This document shows, piece after piece, positions 16,403-24,698 of a DNA stretch of 39,507 bases (the first letter of the stretch is position 1; every line of letters starts with the position of its first letter). The position numbers and the translations under genes were made by a program. The DNA lies in NCBI GenBank assembly GCA_013178185.1, contig JABLXC010000033.1, forward strand, positions 1-39,507, written 5' to 3'. This DNA comes from Anaerolineae bacterium (GTDB lineage Bacteria > Chloroflexota > Anaerolineae > Anaerolineales > Anaerolineaceae). The notes under the pieces are model-generated. The model was not told where the DNA came from and did not search any database. It was given only the letters and a program-made list of their open reading frames with translations.

Positions 16403-18031
16403 TCATTGCCAGCGCGCCAAAAGCGATTTTGCAGCCGCCACAAACCGGAAGCCCCACGACTTTCCCCATTTTTTGAGCTTACTACCCGCCTTCTCGTCCT
16501 CTGGCGCGTAAGCAGGATCGCCCAGGACAAGATATAAAACGCGCTCCACCCCGTGCGGGATAATATCGCCGGCCATCCCATAACCGATGCAATCATACCC
16601 GACCAGGTAAAGATCTTTAATTGGGGTCTGGGGATCCAGTCGATCTGCCCCGCTCTGCCCCATGCAGTGCGCCATCTCAGCAGTCCACCAGCCGGAAAAG
16701 AACATAGGGATCGATTTTTCCACCGCCTGGTCAAACTCTGGGAAGATCTGGCGCAACTGGGCTTCTACCACTTCCAGCTCCCGATGGTGATCATAAGGCG
16801 GCTGCATGACCCAGAACACATCCAAAATGTGGCGGTCTGGCGGCGCCAGGTGAGGATCAAAAAAGGTGGGGGCGTAACAATTCAGGGTGCGCTCCCACCC
16901 CATCGCGTGCAGCAAGGAGTGTTGCTCGCCTAGCAAAGGTCGATTCGTCCCCAGGATCAGCGCTGCCACATTGGCTGGCTTAATGTTCCGCAGACGGCTG
17001 AGATAAGATGAGGGTAGATTCTCTTCCCCTACAAGCTGAATCAGCCGGTTCAAACCGCCATTATGGATCACGACAGCTGCTTGCACTCTGCGGCCGTCCG
17101 CCAGCGTTACGCCAACAGCCCGATCTCCTTCCAAATCTATACGCACAACACGAGTCCTGAGCGCAATATGACCGCCATTCTCCAAAAATACTTTTTCGAG
17201 CCCGGTAACAATCGCCGCCGTGCCGCCGGCGGCTGTACCCCAATCGGTCATTTGCTCGATTGAATCAACAATGGCCCGTTTGGTTTCCATCGCGGAAAAC
17301 TGATCAACGGTTTGGGATGCAAAACAGTGGGTAATGATCGTCTCCACGTATTGCTCATACTCTTCATTGCTCGGGACGAATTTCTGGATATACTGGCGGG
17401 CAGTCATCTCGTCAGGGTAAACACGACCCGGATGGTACATATCCGCGATCCAGCGGTAAACCCTGGCCATCCCGACCGCCCCACCGACCAGCGTTTCTTG
17501 AGCCTCATCCAGGGATGAAAAACGCCGGCCATCCTTCAAAACCACCCAATGGTCTCCACGGAAAGGGACATCGTGGATGGTGATCCAGCGAATTTGAGCA
17601 CCAAGTTTACGGCTCAGCTTTCCGATCCGGCTATTTGGCCCCGGGCAGGTCCAGGCAGCCGTGCTGACCGCGTAACCATCCTGAGTATTTAGATGGGTGT
17701 ACTTCCCACCCACGAAAGAGAGCTGTTCGATAACCAGAGTCTTTTTCCCCGCTCTCGCCAGGCCGGCGCCGGTCATCAGGCCACCAATCCCGGCGCCAAT
17801 GATGACCACGTCATACTCCGCATCAATCTCCACCGGCAGGGCTGCATAATTTGGGGAAGAAAATACATTATTCGGGCAGATATAGAGACACTCTCCACAG
17901 AGAATACAGCGGCTACCTTCAATTTCTGGCCAGACAGATTCGTGAATCTGGAGAGATATTGCTTCAGCCGGGCAGACGACAGTGCAGTAACTGCAACCTG
18001 TACACGCGCTTCGATTGATCTGAATGTCCAT
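16403..18031 (-). CDS. CrtI-like FAD oxidoreductase with N-terminal 2x[4Fe-4S] ferredoxin domain
   Basis: 542 residues from ATG 18031, chosen because AGGAGGG lies 6 bp upstream; upstream in-frame ATGs fall inside cruF. Residues 1-55 form a bacterial ferredoxin: C10-x2-C13-x2-C16-x3-C20-P and C42-x2-C45-x2-C48-x3-C52-P. Residues about 73-520 are a COG1233 flavoprotein (phytoene desaturase/retinol saturase superfamily) with GAGIGG at 79-84. The C-terminal FAD segment reads LYLVGYDCIGYGMAGD instead of the CrtI '[12 protein letters not shown]', so it is not a standard desaturase. The fused clusters suggest that FAD is reduced or oxidised through ferredoxin-type electrons rather than oxygen or quinone. 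It is the last gene of the reductase-cruF operon, 20 bp after cruF. A carotenoid or isoprenoid substrate is inferred from context. Confidence 0.8.
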   Translation of the reverse strand: MDIQINRSACTGCSYCTVVCPAEAISLQIHESVWPEIEGSRCILCGECLYICPNNVFSSPNYAALPVEIDAEYDVVIIGAGIGGLMTGAGLARAGKKTLVIEQLSFVGGKYTHLNTQDGYAVSTAAWTCPGPNSRIGKLSRKLGAQIRWITIHDVPFRGDHWVVLKDGRRFSSLDEAQETLVGGAVGMARVYRWIADMYHPGRVYPDEMTARQYIQKFVPSNEEYEQYVETIITHCFASQTVDQFSAMETKRAIVDSIEQMTDWGTAAGGTAAIVTGLEKVFLENGGHIALRTRVVRIDLEGDRAVGVTLADGRRVQAAVVIHNGGLNRLIQLVGEENLPSSYLSRLRNIKPANVAALILGTNRPLLGEQHSLLHAMGWERTLNCYAPTFFDPHLAPPDRHILDVFWVMQPPYDHHRELEVVEAQLRQIFPEFDQAVEKSIPMFFSGWWTAEMAHCMGQSGADRLDPQTPIKDLYLVGYDCIGYGMAGDIIPHGVERVLYLVLGDPAYAPEDEKAGSKLKKWGKSWGFRFVAAAKSLLARWQ

Positions 18032-18050
18032 CGTTCCCTCCTGATAAATC

Positions 18051-18926
18051 TCATTCGACATCGGGATTTTGAAGTCCTGAGCCGGCAATCGCTTTTTTTC
18101 GGGATAAATCTAGGTTCAGGTGCGTCAGGCCAATCGCAAGAAACGGACCCATCGCCAAAAGCCCCACCAGCGCCACCTCTGGCCGTTGAAGGATCGTAAT
18201 CGCTACACCACAGGCGGTCAGAAACAGCGCAGCATAGAGCACAAGCGGCCCGTAAATATCCAGGTGAGGTGACCGGTAGGGAGGGAGATCCCTTACCATC
18301 AGGCGGTAACACAACTGGATGACAAATGATACCCCCAGCCATCCCATAAAATTGCTAATCGGTACTCCATTGGCAACATACGGTAGGTAGTCCCCACCAT
18401 TTTCCCATACCCACCAGCCCTGGCTCACCGCAATCGGATCAATCATCATATCCCAGGCTGTGGTTGCCAGCGCGCCAGCCCCGGCCAGCCAGAGATAAGC
18501 CGGCATACGGTTCTTCCAGGCAGGGAGCGGCTCGAAAGACGCAAGGCTGGTTGTGAGTGTGTAAGCAGCATAGAGAATCGGTTCCCAGGCCAGAGCAGCC
18601 AAAAACGGAACGCCAAAAGCCTGGACGCCCAACTTGGCGGTATAGTGATAATTCCCAAAAATCAGGCCAAAATTCACTCCCAACGCTTCCGCGATAAAAG
18701 CGATGACGAAGGACCCGCCCAACATGACCAGGCTCTTACGTATCCCCTTGGTTTCAATCGAATGCCAGACGACAAATACCATTAAAAGCGCGATAAAACC
18801 AATCAGAAATCCAACACTGAAAGGAATCCGCAAACCCAGGAGGGCGTTGAGAACAATGAGCGCCAGAGAAAGGATTTTTACGATGAGTATGAAGGTGAAG
18901 GATCTACGTCCAGGGAACATGGTCAT
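18051..18926 (-). CDS. cruF: CruF-family carotenoid biosynthesis membrane protein
   Basis: Integral membrane protein of the CruF/DUF422 family, which hydrates terminal psi-ends of carotenoids at C-1 (gamma-carotene 1',2'-hydratase, bisanhydrobacterioruberin hydratase). 291 residues with about seven membrane segments. The family motif is visible as EALGVNFGLIFGNYHY followed by TAKLG (about 85-106), together with conserved Trp and Asp in TTAWDMMIDPIA. ATG 18926 overlaps the TGA of the reductase gene as ATGA, indicating coupled translation; a longer frame to 18983 would overlap more without a better site. Product probably a 1-hydroxylated acyclic carotenoid end, though regiochemistry cannot be told from sequence. 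Confidence 0.85.
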   Translation of the reverse strand: MTMFPGRRSFTFILIVKILSLALIVLNALLGLRIPFSVGFLIGFIALLMVFVVWHSIETKGIRKSLVMLGGSFVIAFIAEALGVNFGLIFGNYHYTAKLGVQAFGVPFLAALAWEPILYAAYTLTTSLASFEPLPAWKNRMPAYLWLAGAGALATTAWDMMIDPIAVSQGWWVWENGGDYLPYVANGVPISNFMGWLGVSFVIQLCYRLMVRDLPPYRSPHLDIYGPLVLYAALFLTACGVAITILQRPEVALVGLLAMGPFLAIGLTHLNLDLSRKKAIAGSGLQNPDVE

Positions 18927-20089
18927 TCCCAGCTTTCTGGTTTGGATAATGCTTCCAGGATGATGAGCGGCGATTGCAGCCAAAACTGACGGCTAAACTT
19001 TTGCAGGGAAAGATCACCGCGTATGGCAGAAAAAAGTAACCCCTGCAGGCGGCGACTGCGGCTCAATAATTTCGTGGCGGTTTTTGGCCTCCAATAGACC
19101 AGCCGGGCAAATCCTCGTGCTGCAGCCAACTGTTTGCCAATCAAGTGCTGAACGCGCTGGGAGTAAGTGCTCAGATCCATGCATCCACCGGAGAGTGCCT
19201 CGGCAATTACCTCACTGGCAATCCGGGCACTCTGTAGAGCGTAATAGATCCCTTCCCCGATCCAGGCGTCGGCCAGATTGGCAGCATCTCCCACCAGGAG
19301 AACACGCCCTCGATGAAGCTCGCCAGGGATATCGCCCAGTGGGATGAGATGGCCATGCAAACGGGCAATCTTGCGCTTTCTTAAAAGTGGATTCCATTCC
19401 ATGTACTGCTCCAATCGCCGCCGGATATCCACCACTTTGCCAGGAGCAGCCTGAAAAACCCCCACCGAGAGGTGGTCGCGCTTGGGAAAGATCCAGCCAT
19501 AGCCCTTTGGCAGAGCGCCAAAATCGAAGGTCACATAGGGTCCCTGTTCCAAAAGCGCGCTCTGCGGGACTTCGACTTCGGCCTCGAGGGCTGCGCCGGC
19601 AAGGCGGTCTGGCAGCAAATCCAGAGCGCGGGCAGTCAGGCTGTTCACGCCATCCGCGCCAATCAGCGTCTGGGCGCTAAAACTGCCCCGGGTTGTCTCG
19701 GCGGTAACCTGATGATCACTTTGCCGCAGCGAAACCAATCTGGTGTCAGTCGCCAGTTCTGCCCCAGCGGCTACCGCCCGTTCAACCAGGAAAGCATCGA
19801 AGCGATCCCGCATCACTAGCCAGCCATAAGGTTTTTCAAAATCAACTTTAAGGGCTGTGCGGCCCTGATAGGCAACCCTGCCGCCTTTCGCCTCGACTTC
19901 CAAAACGGGCTGGAGATCAAAAGGAATACTCCGGATGGTTTTGTAGGGTAATCCGCCGCCGCAAGTCTTATAGCGCGGCAGAACAGCCTTATCAAGCAAA
20001 AGGGTGCGAAACCCATTTTGGGCAAGTAGAAAAGCTAAAAAGCTACCTGCAGGTCCGGCTCCAACGATGATGCTATCGTACACCGACAC
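18923..20089 (-). CDS. Geranylgeranyl reductase family flavoprotein
   Basis: FAD-dependent reductase of isoprenoid double bonds (ChlP/archaeal GGR family), 388 residues, GTG start at 20089 with AGAGG just upstream. Seen: Rossmann GAGPAGSFLA (11-20), the family active-site segment YKTCGGGLPYKT (about 41-52), the PYGWLVMRDRFD strand, and the second FAD motif LLVGDAANLADAWIGEGIYYAL (about 265-286). Members saturate the geranylgeranyl chain of chlorophyll, archaeal lipids or menaquinone. Inside a carotenoid cluster it may saturate a carotenoid or its C20 precursor, but a quinone or lipid role is equally possible. It leads an operon with cruF and the ferredoxin-CrtI-like gene, behind its own promoter. 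Confidence 0.85.
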   Translation of the reverse strand: MSVYDSIIVGAGPAGSFLAFLLAQNGFRTLLLDKAVLPRYKTCGGGLPYKTIRSIPFDLQPVLEVEAKGGRVAYQGRTALKVDFEKPYGWLVMRDRFDAFLVERAVAAGAELATDTRLVSLRQSDHQVTAETTRGSFSAQTLIGADGVNSLTARALDLLPDRLAGAALEAEVEVPQSALLEQGPYVTFDFGALPKGYGWIFPKRDHLSVGVFQAAPGKVVDIRRRLEQYMEWNPLLRKRKIARLHGHLIPLGDIPGELHRGRVLLVGDAANLADAWIGEGIYYALQSARIASEVIAEALSGGCMDLSTYSQRVQHLIGKQLAAARGFARLVYWRPKTATKLLSRSRRLQGLLFSAIRGDLSLQKFSRQFWLQSPLIILEALSKPESWE

Positions 20090-20114
20090 GGCCTCTGATT
20101 AAGGGTATAAGATT

Positions 20115-20142
20115 ATTTTATCCCCCTTGACTTCAAGGTCAA
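20115..20142 (-). promoter_or_regulatory. Promoter of the reductase-cruF operon
   Basis: On the minus strand: TTGACC (20137-20142) followed after 16 bp by TAAAAT (20115-20120). With a 19-bp spacer the -10 would be AATAAT (20112-20117). Promoters with an over-long 19-bp spacer are the usual targets of MerR-family regulators. Confidence 0.55.
20125..20138. promoter_or_regulatory. Perfect palindrome in the promoter spacer
   Basis: CCTTGA and TCAAGG flank a 2-bp centre, giving a perfect 6+2+6 palindrome that sits between the -35 and -10 boxes. That is the classical placement of MerR-family operators. Two MerR-type (CarH) regulators are encoded 3-5 kb away; which protein binds here is inference. 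Confidence 0.5.
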
Positions 20143-20160
20143 TGAAAAAAGAAGGCCGAC

Positions 20161-20673
20161 CTAACGGCTTAGATATTCCCCCGTTGCAAGCAGCGCGAAC
20201 CCGCGCGTAATCATAGCAAAACTGCCTGAATAAAGAAACAGCAGTACCGCCTCTACCAGCAGGCGACGACTGTCTGGCGTTTGCGCCTGAATTTCGAGCG
20301 TGATGTTCGAACGCAGGAAAAAATAAAAAGTCAGGTACACCAGCAGGAGTGTGACCCCGAGGCCAAAAGATTTCCAGGAAAGGTTGTGGAGGCGGTCCAG
20401 GTTGGCCTGCAAGATAAAACCATTGCGCGAACGGTAGATGGCCAGGATGATCGAAAGGCTAATGAGCGTTGCGATGGCAGTGAACAATTCAGGAGTAAAC
20501 CATAACAAAACGCCGTTGTCTTTGGCCAATCGTAACGGGATAATTCTTACCAGGTTGTTCACAAACGGGAAGATGATCGAAAACACGGCAAATCCTCCCC
20601 ACAAATTGCCCAGGAAAGCCGTAAAATTCTTAAGGTCTTTCAAAATCAAGTTGGCTCGCTGCATGGTGTTCAT
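20161..20673 (-). CDS. Hypothetical membrane protein in the carotenoid cluster
   Basis: 170 residues with four predicted membrane segments (about 24-45, 64-82, 98-117 and 140-160), of which the third contains LLLVYLTFYFFLR. I do not recognise a family. Start at 20673 (ATG), with a second ATG three codons on. It stands between phytoene synthase (236 bp upstream) and the reductase gene (71 bp downstream), same strand. A role as a carotenoid-modifying or membrane-organising factor would be guesswork. Confidence 0.6.
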   Translation of the reverse strand: MNTMQRANLILKDLKNFTAFLGNLWGGFAVFSIIFPFVNNLVRIIPLRLAKDNGVLLWFTPELFTAIATLISLSIILAIYRSRNGFILQANLDRLHNLSWKSFGLGVTLLLVYLTFYFFLRSNITLEIQAQTPDSRRLLVEAVLLFLYSGSFAMITRGFALLATGEYLSR

Positions 20674-20810
20674 AGACAGATAGATTCTGGAAGTCTAATG
20701 ATGCATTAGTGGAAATTATCGAGTTCTCAACCCATTTAGACCGGCGAAGCCGTCACAGGAAAGGTCAAGTTAAGTCTAACATAATTCTAAATGACTGCAA
20801 TTAACAAAAC

Positions 20811-20871
20811 CGCAAGAATTGCCGTTAAGTGTCTAATTTTCAAACACCATTGGCAAAGAAAAATTCTTGCG
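20811..20871. repeat. Inverted repeat in the gap after phytoene synthase
   Basis: CGCAAGAATT (20811-20820) and its exact complement AATTCTTGCG (20862-20871) are separated by 41 bp, within the 236-bp space between crtB and the membrane protein gene. It could form a hairpin at the end of the crtI-crtB message (a short T-rich stretch follows on the minus strand) or serve as an operator. Confidence 0.4.
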
Positions 20872-20909
20872 CCGCCTTCCCGTCGGAAAAAGCAAACGCT
20901 CCAAGCCGA

Positions 20910-21809
20910 TCAGAAAACCATAGGGCGGCGAAGTCGGGCAATTTTAAGCAATATGCGTGGAAGCATGAGGATTTTACGAGCCAGGGTTGTGAAAGCCCGG
21001 CGCTGATGTACCTGATAGTCTATAGCTTCGATTTCATCCAGAATAGCTTCGTAAAGTAGGGCAGCCGCGCCGACCGCTGGGCGTACTTTTGAATCTAACA
21101 GCGCAATACCAGGCAACGCCTGGCAGTAAAGAACTCTGGCACGGTCAATCTCAAATCGGATCAAATCGCGAAAAGCCTGGTTGTAAACACCTCGCAGGAT
21201 GTCCTGGCGGGTGAGGCCAAATTTTTCCAGGTCTTCATCGGGTAGGTAAACACGACCGGCGCGAGCATCTTCACCCACATCCCTGAGAATGTTGGTCAAT
21301 TGAAGAGCGATCCCGAGCTTAATCGCATACGGACGGGCTTGTTCCAGCGTTACGCCAGGAGCAAGCCCGATAATTGGGATGGAGAGCAAACCAACCGTAG
21401 AAGCGACATGATAACAGTAACATTCAAGCTCTTGCCAGGTGCGATAAGGGTGTTTGGCAAGATCCATCCCGACCCCGTTCAACAATTCCTGCTCGTACCG
21501 GCGATCAATCAAATATTGCTCACGAACCTGCGACCAAATCAAGAGAACTGGGTTAACCTGATGCTGTGGTGAAAGATCAACCTCTTTTCGCCAGCGTTCC
21601 AGTTCTTCCAGCGAAGCGTTCTGGCGGTCCACCAGGTCATCGGTTTTTCGGCAAAAGGCGTACAGGGCATGGATCGCGATCCTGGTAGGGAGGGGAAGAA
21701 AGCGGGTAGCGAAGTGAAAAGTCTTGGAACTCTGCTGGATGACCTTTTCGGTCTCTATCCTTGCAAACTCCAGATCCAATGGCTTAATCAAGTGAGTATC
21801 CAGATTCAT
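20910..21809 (-). CDS. crtB: Phytoene/squalene synthase family (phytoene synthase)
   Basis: Condenses two geranylgeranyl-PP to phytoene, the first committed carotenoid step (or two farnesyl-PP if C30). 299 residues, full length. Seen: both Asp-rich motifs, RKTDDLVD (about 54-61) and NILRDVGEDARAGRVYLP (about 183-200), with SSKTFHFATRFLP near the start and the conserved YCYHVASTVGLLSIPI helix. ATG 21809 lies 37 bp after crtI, same strand, so the two form an operon. Chain length (C40 or C30) cannot be settled from sequence alone; pairing with a CrtI-type desaturase and CruF favours C40. Confidence 0.92.
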   Translation of the reverse strand: MNLDTHLIKPLDLEFARIETEKVIQQSSKTFHFATRFLPLPTRIAIHALYAFCRKTDDLVDRQNASLEELERWRKEVDLSPQHQVNPVLLIWSQVREQYLIDRRYEQELLNGVGMDLAKHPYRTWQELECYCYHVASTVGLLSIPIIGLAPGVTLEQARPYAIKLGIALQLTNILRDVGEDARAGRVYLPDEDLEKFGLTRQDILRGVYNQAFRDLIRFEIDRARVLYCQALPGIALLDSKVRPAVGAAALLYEAILDEIEAIDYQVHQRRAFTTLARKILMLPRILLKIARLRRPMVF

Positions 21810-21846
21810 CCCGATTTTCTATGCCCCTCGTCATCCAAATGCCCGG

Positions 21847-23328
21847 TTAAGATCTCTCTTCAATCAATTTTTCAGCGATAATGGCAGAAGAGAGAACTCC
21901 CGGCAGGCCGGCGCCAGGGTGCGTGCCTGCGCCGACCAGATAAAGATTGTCAAAATCTTCAGACCGGTTGTGAGGACGAAACCAGGCGGATTGCGTCAAG
22001 ATCGGTTGCACCGAAAAGGCAGCGCCTTTAAAACTGTTGAGCGTATTCCTGAAGTGCAGCGGGTCAATATAATGTTCCGCAACAATATTGGCGCGCAAGT
22101 CCGGGAGGTAATTTTCCTCCAGAAAAGTCATGATGCGGTCACGATAAGGCCGCGCCATTTCGTTCCAATCCACACCGGCATCCAGGTGAGGAACCGGCGA
22201 GAGTACGTAGAACGACTCGCATCCATCGGGCGCGATGGAAGGATCCGTAATGGTCGGCATGTGGAGGTAAAGAGAAAAATCTTCGGCAAGAAGTTTGCGA
22301 TTAAAAATATCGTCCAGCAGACCTTTATAACGCTGGCCTAAGATGATGTTGTGATGCGCCAGGCGCGAATCGAGGTAGCGGCGTTTGGTGCCGAAATAAA
22401 TCACAAACAAGGACATACTGTATTTTGTATGTTTGTAGCGGAAATCGCTGTTGCGCCTGCGCTTTTTGGGATCGATCAGCGATACATAGGTCGAGGCGGC
22501 ATCTGAGTTCGATACAATAACATCAGCCCTGTGTACGCTACCATCTGCCAAACGAATACCGCTAACTTTGCGGCCCTCGGCCAGGATCTCGGAAACCTCA
22601 GTGTTATAGCGTATCTTACCTCCCAACTCAGCAAACAACCGGAGGAGCGCATCAATGATCGCACCGGTGCCGCCACGCGCATACCATACACCCCACTCAC
22701 GTTCCAGGTAATGGATCATGGCATAGATGCTGGTAGTATCGAATGGATTGCCGCCGACCAGCAGTGGATGGAACGAGAACACCCGCCGTAAGAAATCATC
22801 CTTGATAAATTGTGAAACATATTGATAAACGCTTTTGTAAGATTGGAGCCGGATAAGATCCGGGGCAATCTTGAGCATATCCGTCAAATGTAAAAAAGGT
22901 TTATCAGCGAGTTCGATAAAGCCCTTTTCGAATATCGATCTGGTTGTTTCAATGAAATTTTTATAGCCTGTTTTATCGGACGGGTTCCATAAATCAATCT
23001 GCTCATAGATAAAATTCGGGTCACTGTTGTAATCAAACTGCCGGCCTTCATGATTAAAAATTCGATAAAAAGGCGTGAGCGGGATAAACTCGATGTAATC
23101 CTCCCTGCGGCGGCCAGCGGCTTTGAATATATCATCGAACATAAACGGTGCTGTGATCACGGTTGGACCGCCATCGAATTTAAAGCCATTAATTTCATAA
23201 ACATAGCCGCGCCCTCCCGGCTTGTCACGTTTCTCAAATATCTCGACATCGTTTCCATGCGCGGCAAGGCGGCAAGCCGCAGCCAATCCCCCAAAACCGC
23301 TTCCGATCACAATGATTTTCTTTTTCAT
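21847..23328 (-). CDS. crtI: Phytoene desaturase (CrtI type)
   Basis: FAD-dependent desaturase acting on phytoene to give zeta-carotene, neurosporene or lycopene. 493 residues, family length. Seen: [17 protein letters not shown] at the N-terminus, [11 protein letters not shown] (36-46), [11 protein letters not shown], and the C-terminal CrtI signature [17 protein letters not shown] followed by VLSSA. ATG 23328 is preceded by AAGGGAGGG. First gene of the crtI-crtB operon, with a 258-bp upstream region that contains a candidate CarH-type operator. Step number and whether it uses oxygen are not predictable. Confidence 0.93.
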   Translation of the reverse strand: MKKKIIVIGSGFGGLAAACRLAAHGNDVEIFEKRDKPGGRGYVYEINGFKFDGGPTVITAPFMFDDIFKAAGRRREDYIEFIPLTPFYRIFNHEGRQFDYNSDPNFIYEQIDLWNPSDKTGYKNFIETTRSIFEKGFIELADKPFLHLTDMLKIAPDLIRLQSYKSVYQYVSQFIKDDFLRRVFSFHPLLVGGNPFDTTSIYAMIHYLEREWGVWYARGGTGAIIDALLRLFAELGGKIRYNTEVSEILAEGRKVSGIRLADGSVHRADVIVSNSDAASTYVSLIDPKKRRRNSDFRYKHTKYSMSLFVIYFGTKRRYLDSRLAHHNIILGQRYKGLLDDIFNRKLLAEDFSLYLHMPTITDPSIAPDGCESFYVLSPVPHLDAGVDWNEMARPYRDRIMTFLEENYLPDLRANIVAEHYIDPLHFRNTLNSFKGAAFSVQPILTQSAWFRPHNRSEDFDNLYLVGAGTHPGAGLPGVLSSAIIAEKLIEERS

Positions 23329-23394
23329 AGAAACCGAACCCTCCCTTAGAAGTTACAAAGACTAGTCGCGCGCTCCTTCTCTAAAGCTGCATTA

Positions 23395-23436
23395 TTTGTA
23401 ACATGACCATGATCCCTTGTTAAAGGTTTGTACAAA
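23395..23436 (-). promoter_or_regulatory. Candidate CarH-regulated promoter of crtI
   Basis: On the minus strand, TTTGTACAAA (23427-23436) is followed by CTTTAACAAG; the ACA cores of the two are exactly 11 bp apart. The second overlaps a -35-like TTAACA (23418-23423), which lies 17 bp from a weak -10, TACAAA (23395-23400). Known: Thermus CarH binds consecutive 11-bp direct repeats with a T-n-n-ACA core over the -35 region. Only two repeats are clear here. Confidence 0.45.
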
Positions 23437-23586
23437 GCTTCAGAATATCTGATCTTGCTTCAGTCTTTATCATTGTATGCAACATTTTTCCAAACGCGCG
23501 TTTTTTTAATCAGGACAATGAACAACGTCTGGTGATCAGCGAATCAAAGTGGAAAACAACACGAATAGCGAAATTCGCTGACCATA

Positions 23587-24537
23587 TCAAGCTGGGATAT
23601 CCTTCAAAAAACCTTCGATCGCACCAACGGCCTCAATCAGCGGTGCTTGGATGTAGACAGCCGGTACATACTTAGGAAGACGATACTCCTGAAAGGCTTG
23701 TCCGCCCAGCACAACGACAGGGTGAGGGGGTGAGAGTTTTTTTAACAATACAGGCAGATCCTGCAATGCCAGAGCTGATTCTTTCCGAGTTGCGGTGAAG
23801 AGCAGCAGCCTGGGACGGATCGCGCTAAGGGTTTCTTCAAGGCGTTCCAGTTTGACATCCGGTCCAAGATAGCGTACGTCCCAACCGCGCCAGCGCAGCG
23901 CCACAACTACCGCCAGCAGTCCAATCTGGTGCATTTCTCCTGGAGCACAACCCGCCACCGCGATTTCTGGATGCCACGGAGGCGCAGACGCGGAAAGGAT
24001 GGACATCAAATTTTGAATAAAAAACTGGGTAGCATAATGCTCTGTGGCGATCGGAAGCCTACCGTCATGCCATCTTTCACCGATTTCGACCAGGACAGGG
24101 TGAACAATTTCTACCAATACTTGATCCATCGGGTATAAACCAAACGCCCTGCGCATAATTTCCATAGCCCGGCTCTCCTGGAGACCCACCAGGCTTTCCA
24201 ATAACTCTCCGGCCAGGTTGTTCAATGAAACAGGCTGAAGTGAAAAAGTAGGAGCAGGCTGGATAACTGGGTCATTTCCAGAGTCTCGCAGTTCGTTCAA
24301 ATATTCTACCGCCCGGCTAATACTAAGGCCTCCGTCAATTTGTGTTTTTAGCCAGCGAAGGGTGATAAGATCATGTTCAGAGTAAAGCCGGTACCCCTGA
24401 GAGCCGCGCCGGGGCGAAGGCATCCCATAACGGCGTTCCCATGCCCGCAGTGTCACCGGCAAAAGGCCAAGCAATTTAGAGACAGCTTTAATGTTATATA
24501 CGGGTAAATAGTGATCAATTTGAGTATGACCATCCAT
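23587..24537 (-). CDS. carH: CarH-type MerR/B12 light-sensing repressor, paralogue 1
   Basis: Adenosylcobalamin-dependent photoreceptor: in Thermus and Myxococcus, CarH binds DNA as a tetramer in the dark and falls apart when light breaks the Co-C bond, releasing carotenoid genes. 316 residues: MerR helix-turn-helix about 13-82 (LRAWERRYG at 30-38), helical cap about 105-185, and B12-binding Rossmann domain about 190-315. Photoreceptor signature complete: W156-x9-E166-H167, H157 right after the Trp (equivalent to the light-state cobalt ligand His132 of Thermus CarH), and E201-x-H203-x2-G206, whose His is the lower cobalt ligand. It stands upstream of crtI on the same strand, behind a promoter with TTATACAAA repeats that suggests autoregulation. 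Confidence 0.88.
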   Translation of the reverse strand: MDGHTQIDHYLPVYNIKAVSKLLGLLPVTLRAWERRYGMPSPRRGSQGYRLYSEHDLITLRWLKTQIDGGLSISRAVEYLNELRDSGNDPVIQPAPTFSLQPVSLNNLAGELLESLVGLQESRAMEIMRRAFGLYPMDQVLVEIVHPVLVEIGERWHDGRLPIATEHYATQFFIQNLMSILSASAPPWHPEIAVAGCAPGEMHQIGLLAVVVALRWRGWDVRYLGPDVKLERLEETLSAIRPRLLLFTATRKESALALQDLPVLLKKLSPPHPVVVLGGQAFQEYRLPKYVPAVYIQAPLIEAVGAIEGFLKDIPA

Positions 24538-24577
24538 TTGTCTATCCTTTACATAAGAATAAATTCTTTATGCAGAG

Positions 24578-24619
24578 ATCATAGCACTTTGTATAACCTA
24601 AAGGAAATTGTTTGTATAA
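24578..24619 (-). promoter_or_regulatory. carH1 promoter with repeated TTATACAAA motifs
   Basis: Minus strand: an extended -10 (TGC then TATGAT, box at plus 24578-24583) about 40 bp before the carH1 start. Upstream of it, TTATACAAA occurs twice (plus 24588-24596 and 24611-24619), 23 bp apart. Both contain the T-n-n-ACA core known for CarH sites, and one sits in the spacer. No good -35 is seen. Confidence 0.5.
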
Positions 24620-24698
24620 GCTTTAATAGACCGATCTGGTAATCTCACGCCAGATTGGTCTGGTACTCGCCAGGAACAGCGCTTTCACAAAGTAAATT

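Noticed and set aside
23536-23581. 9-bp inverted repeat (TCAGCGAAT/ATTCGCTGA) after carH1 as a terminator
   Set aside because: The arms are exact, but the loop is about 28 nt and no T-run follows on the minus strand, so I could not support a function.
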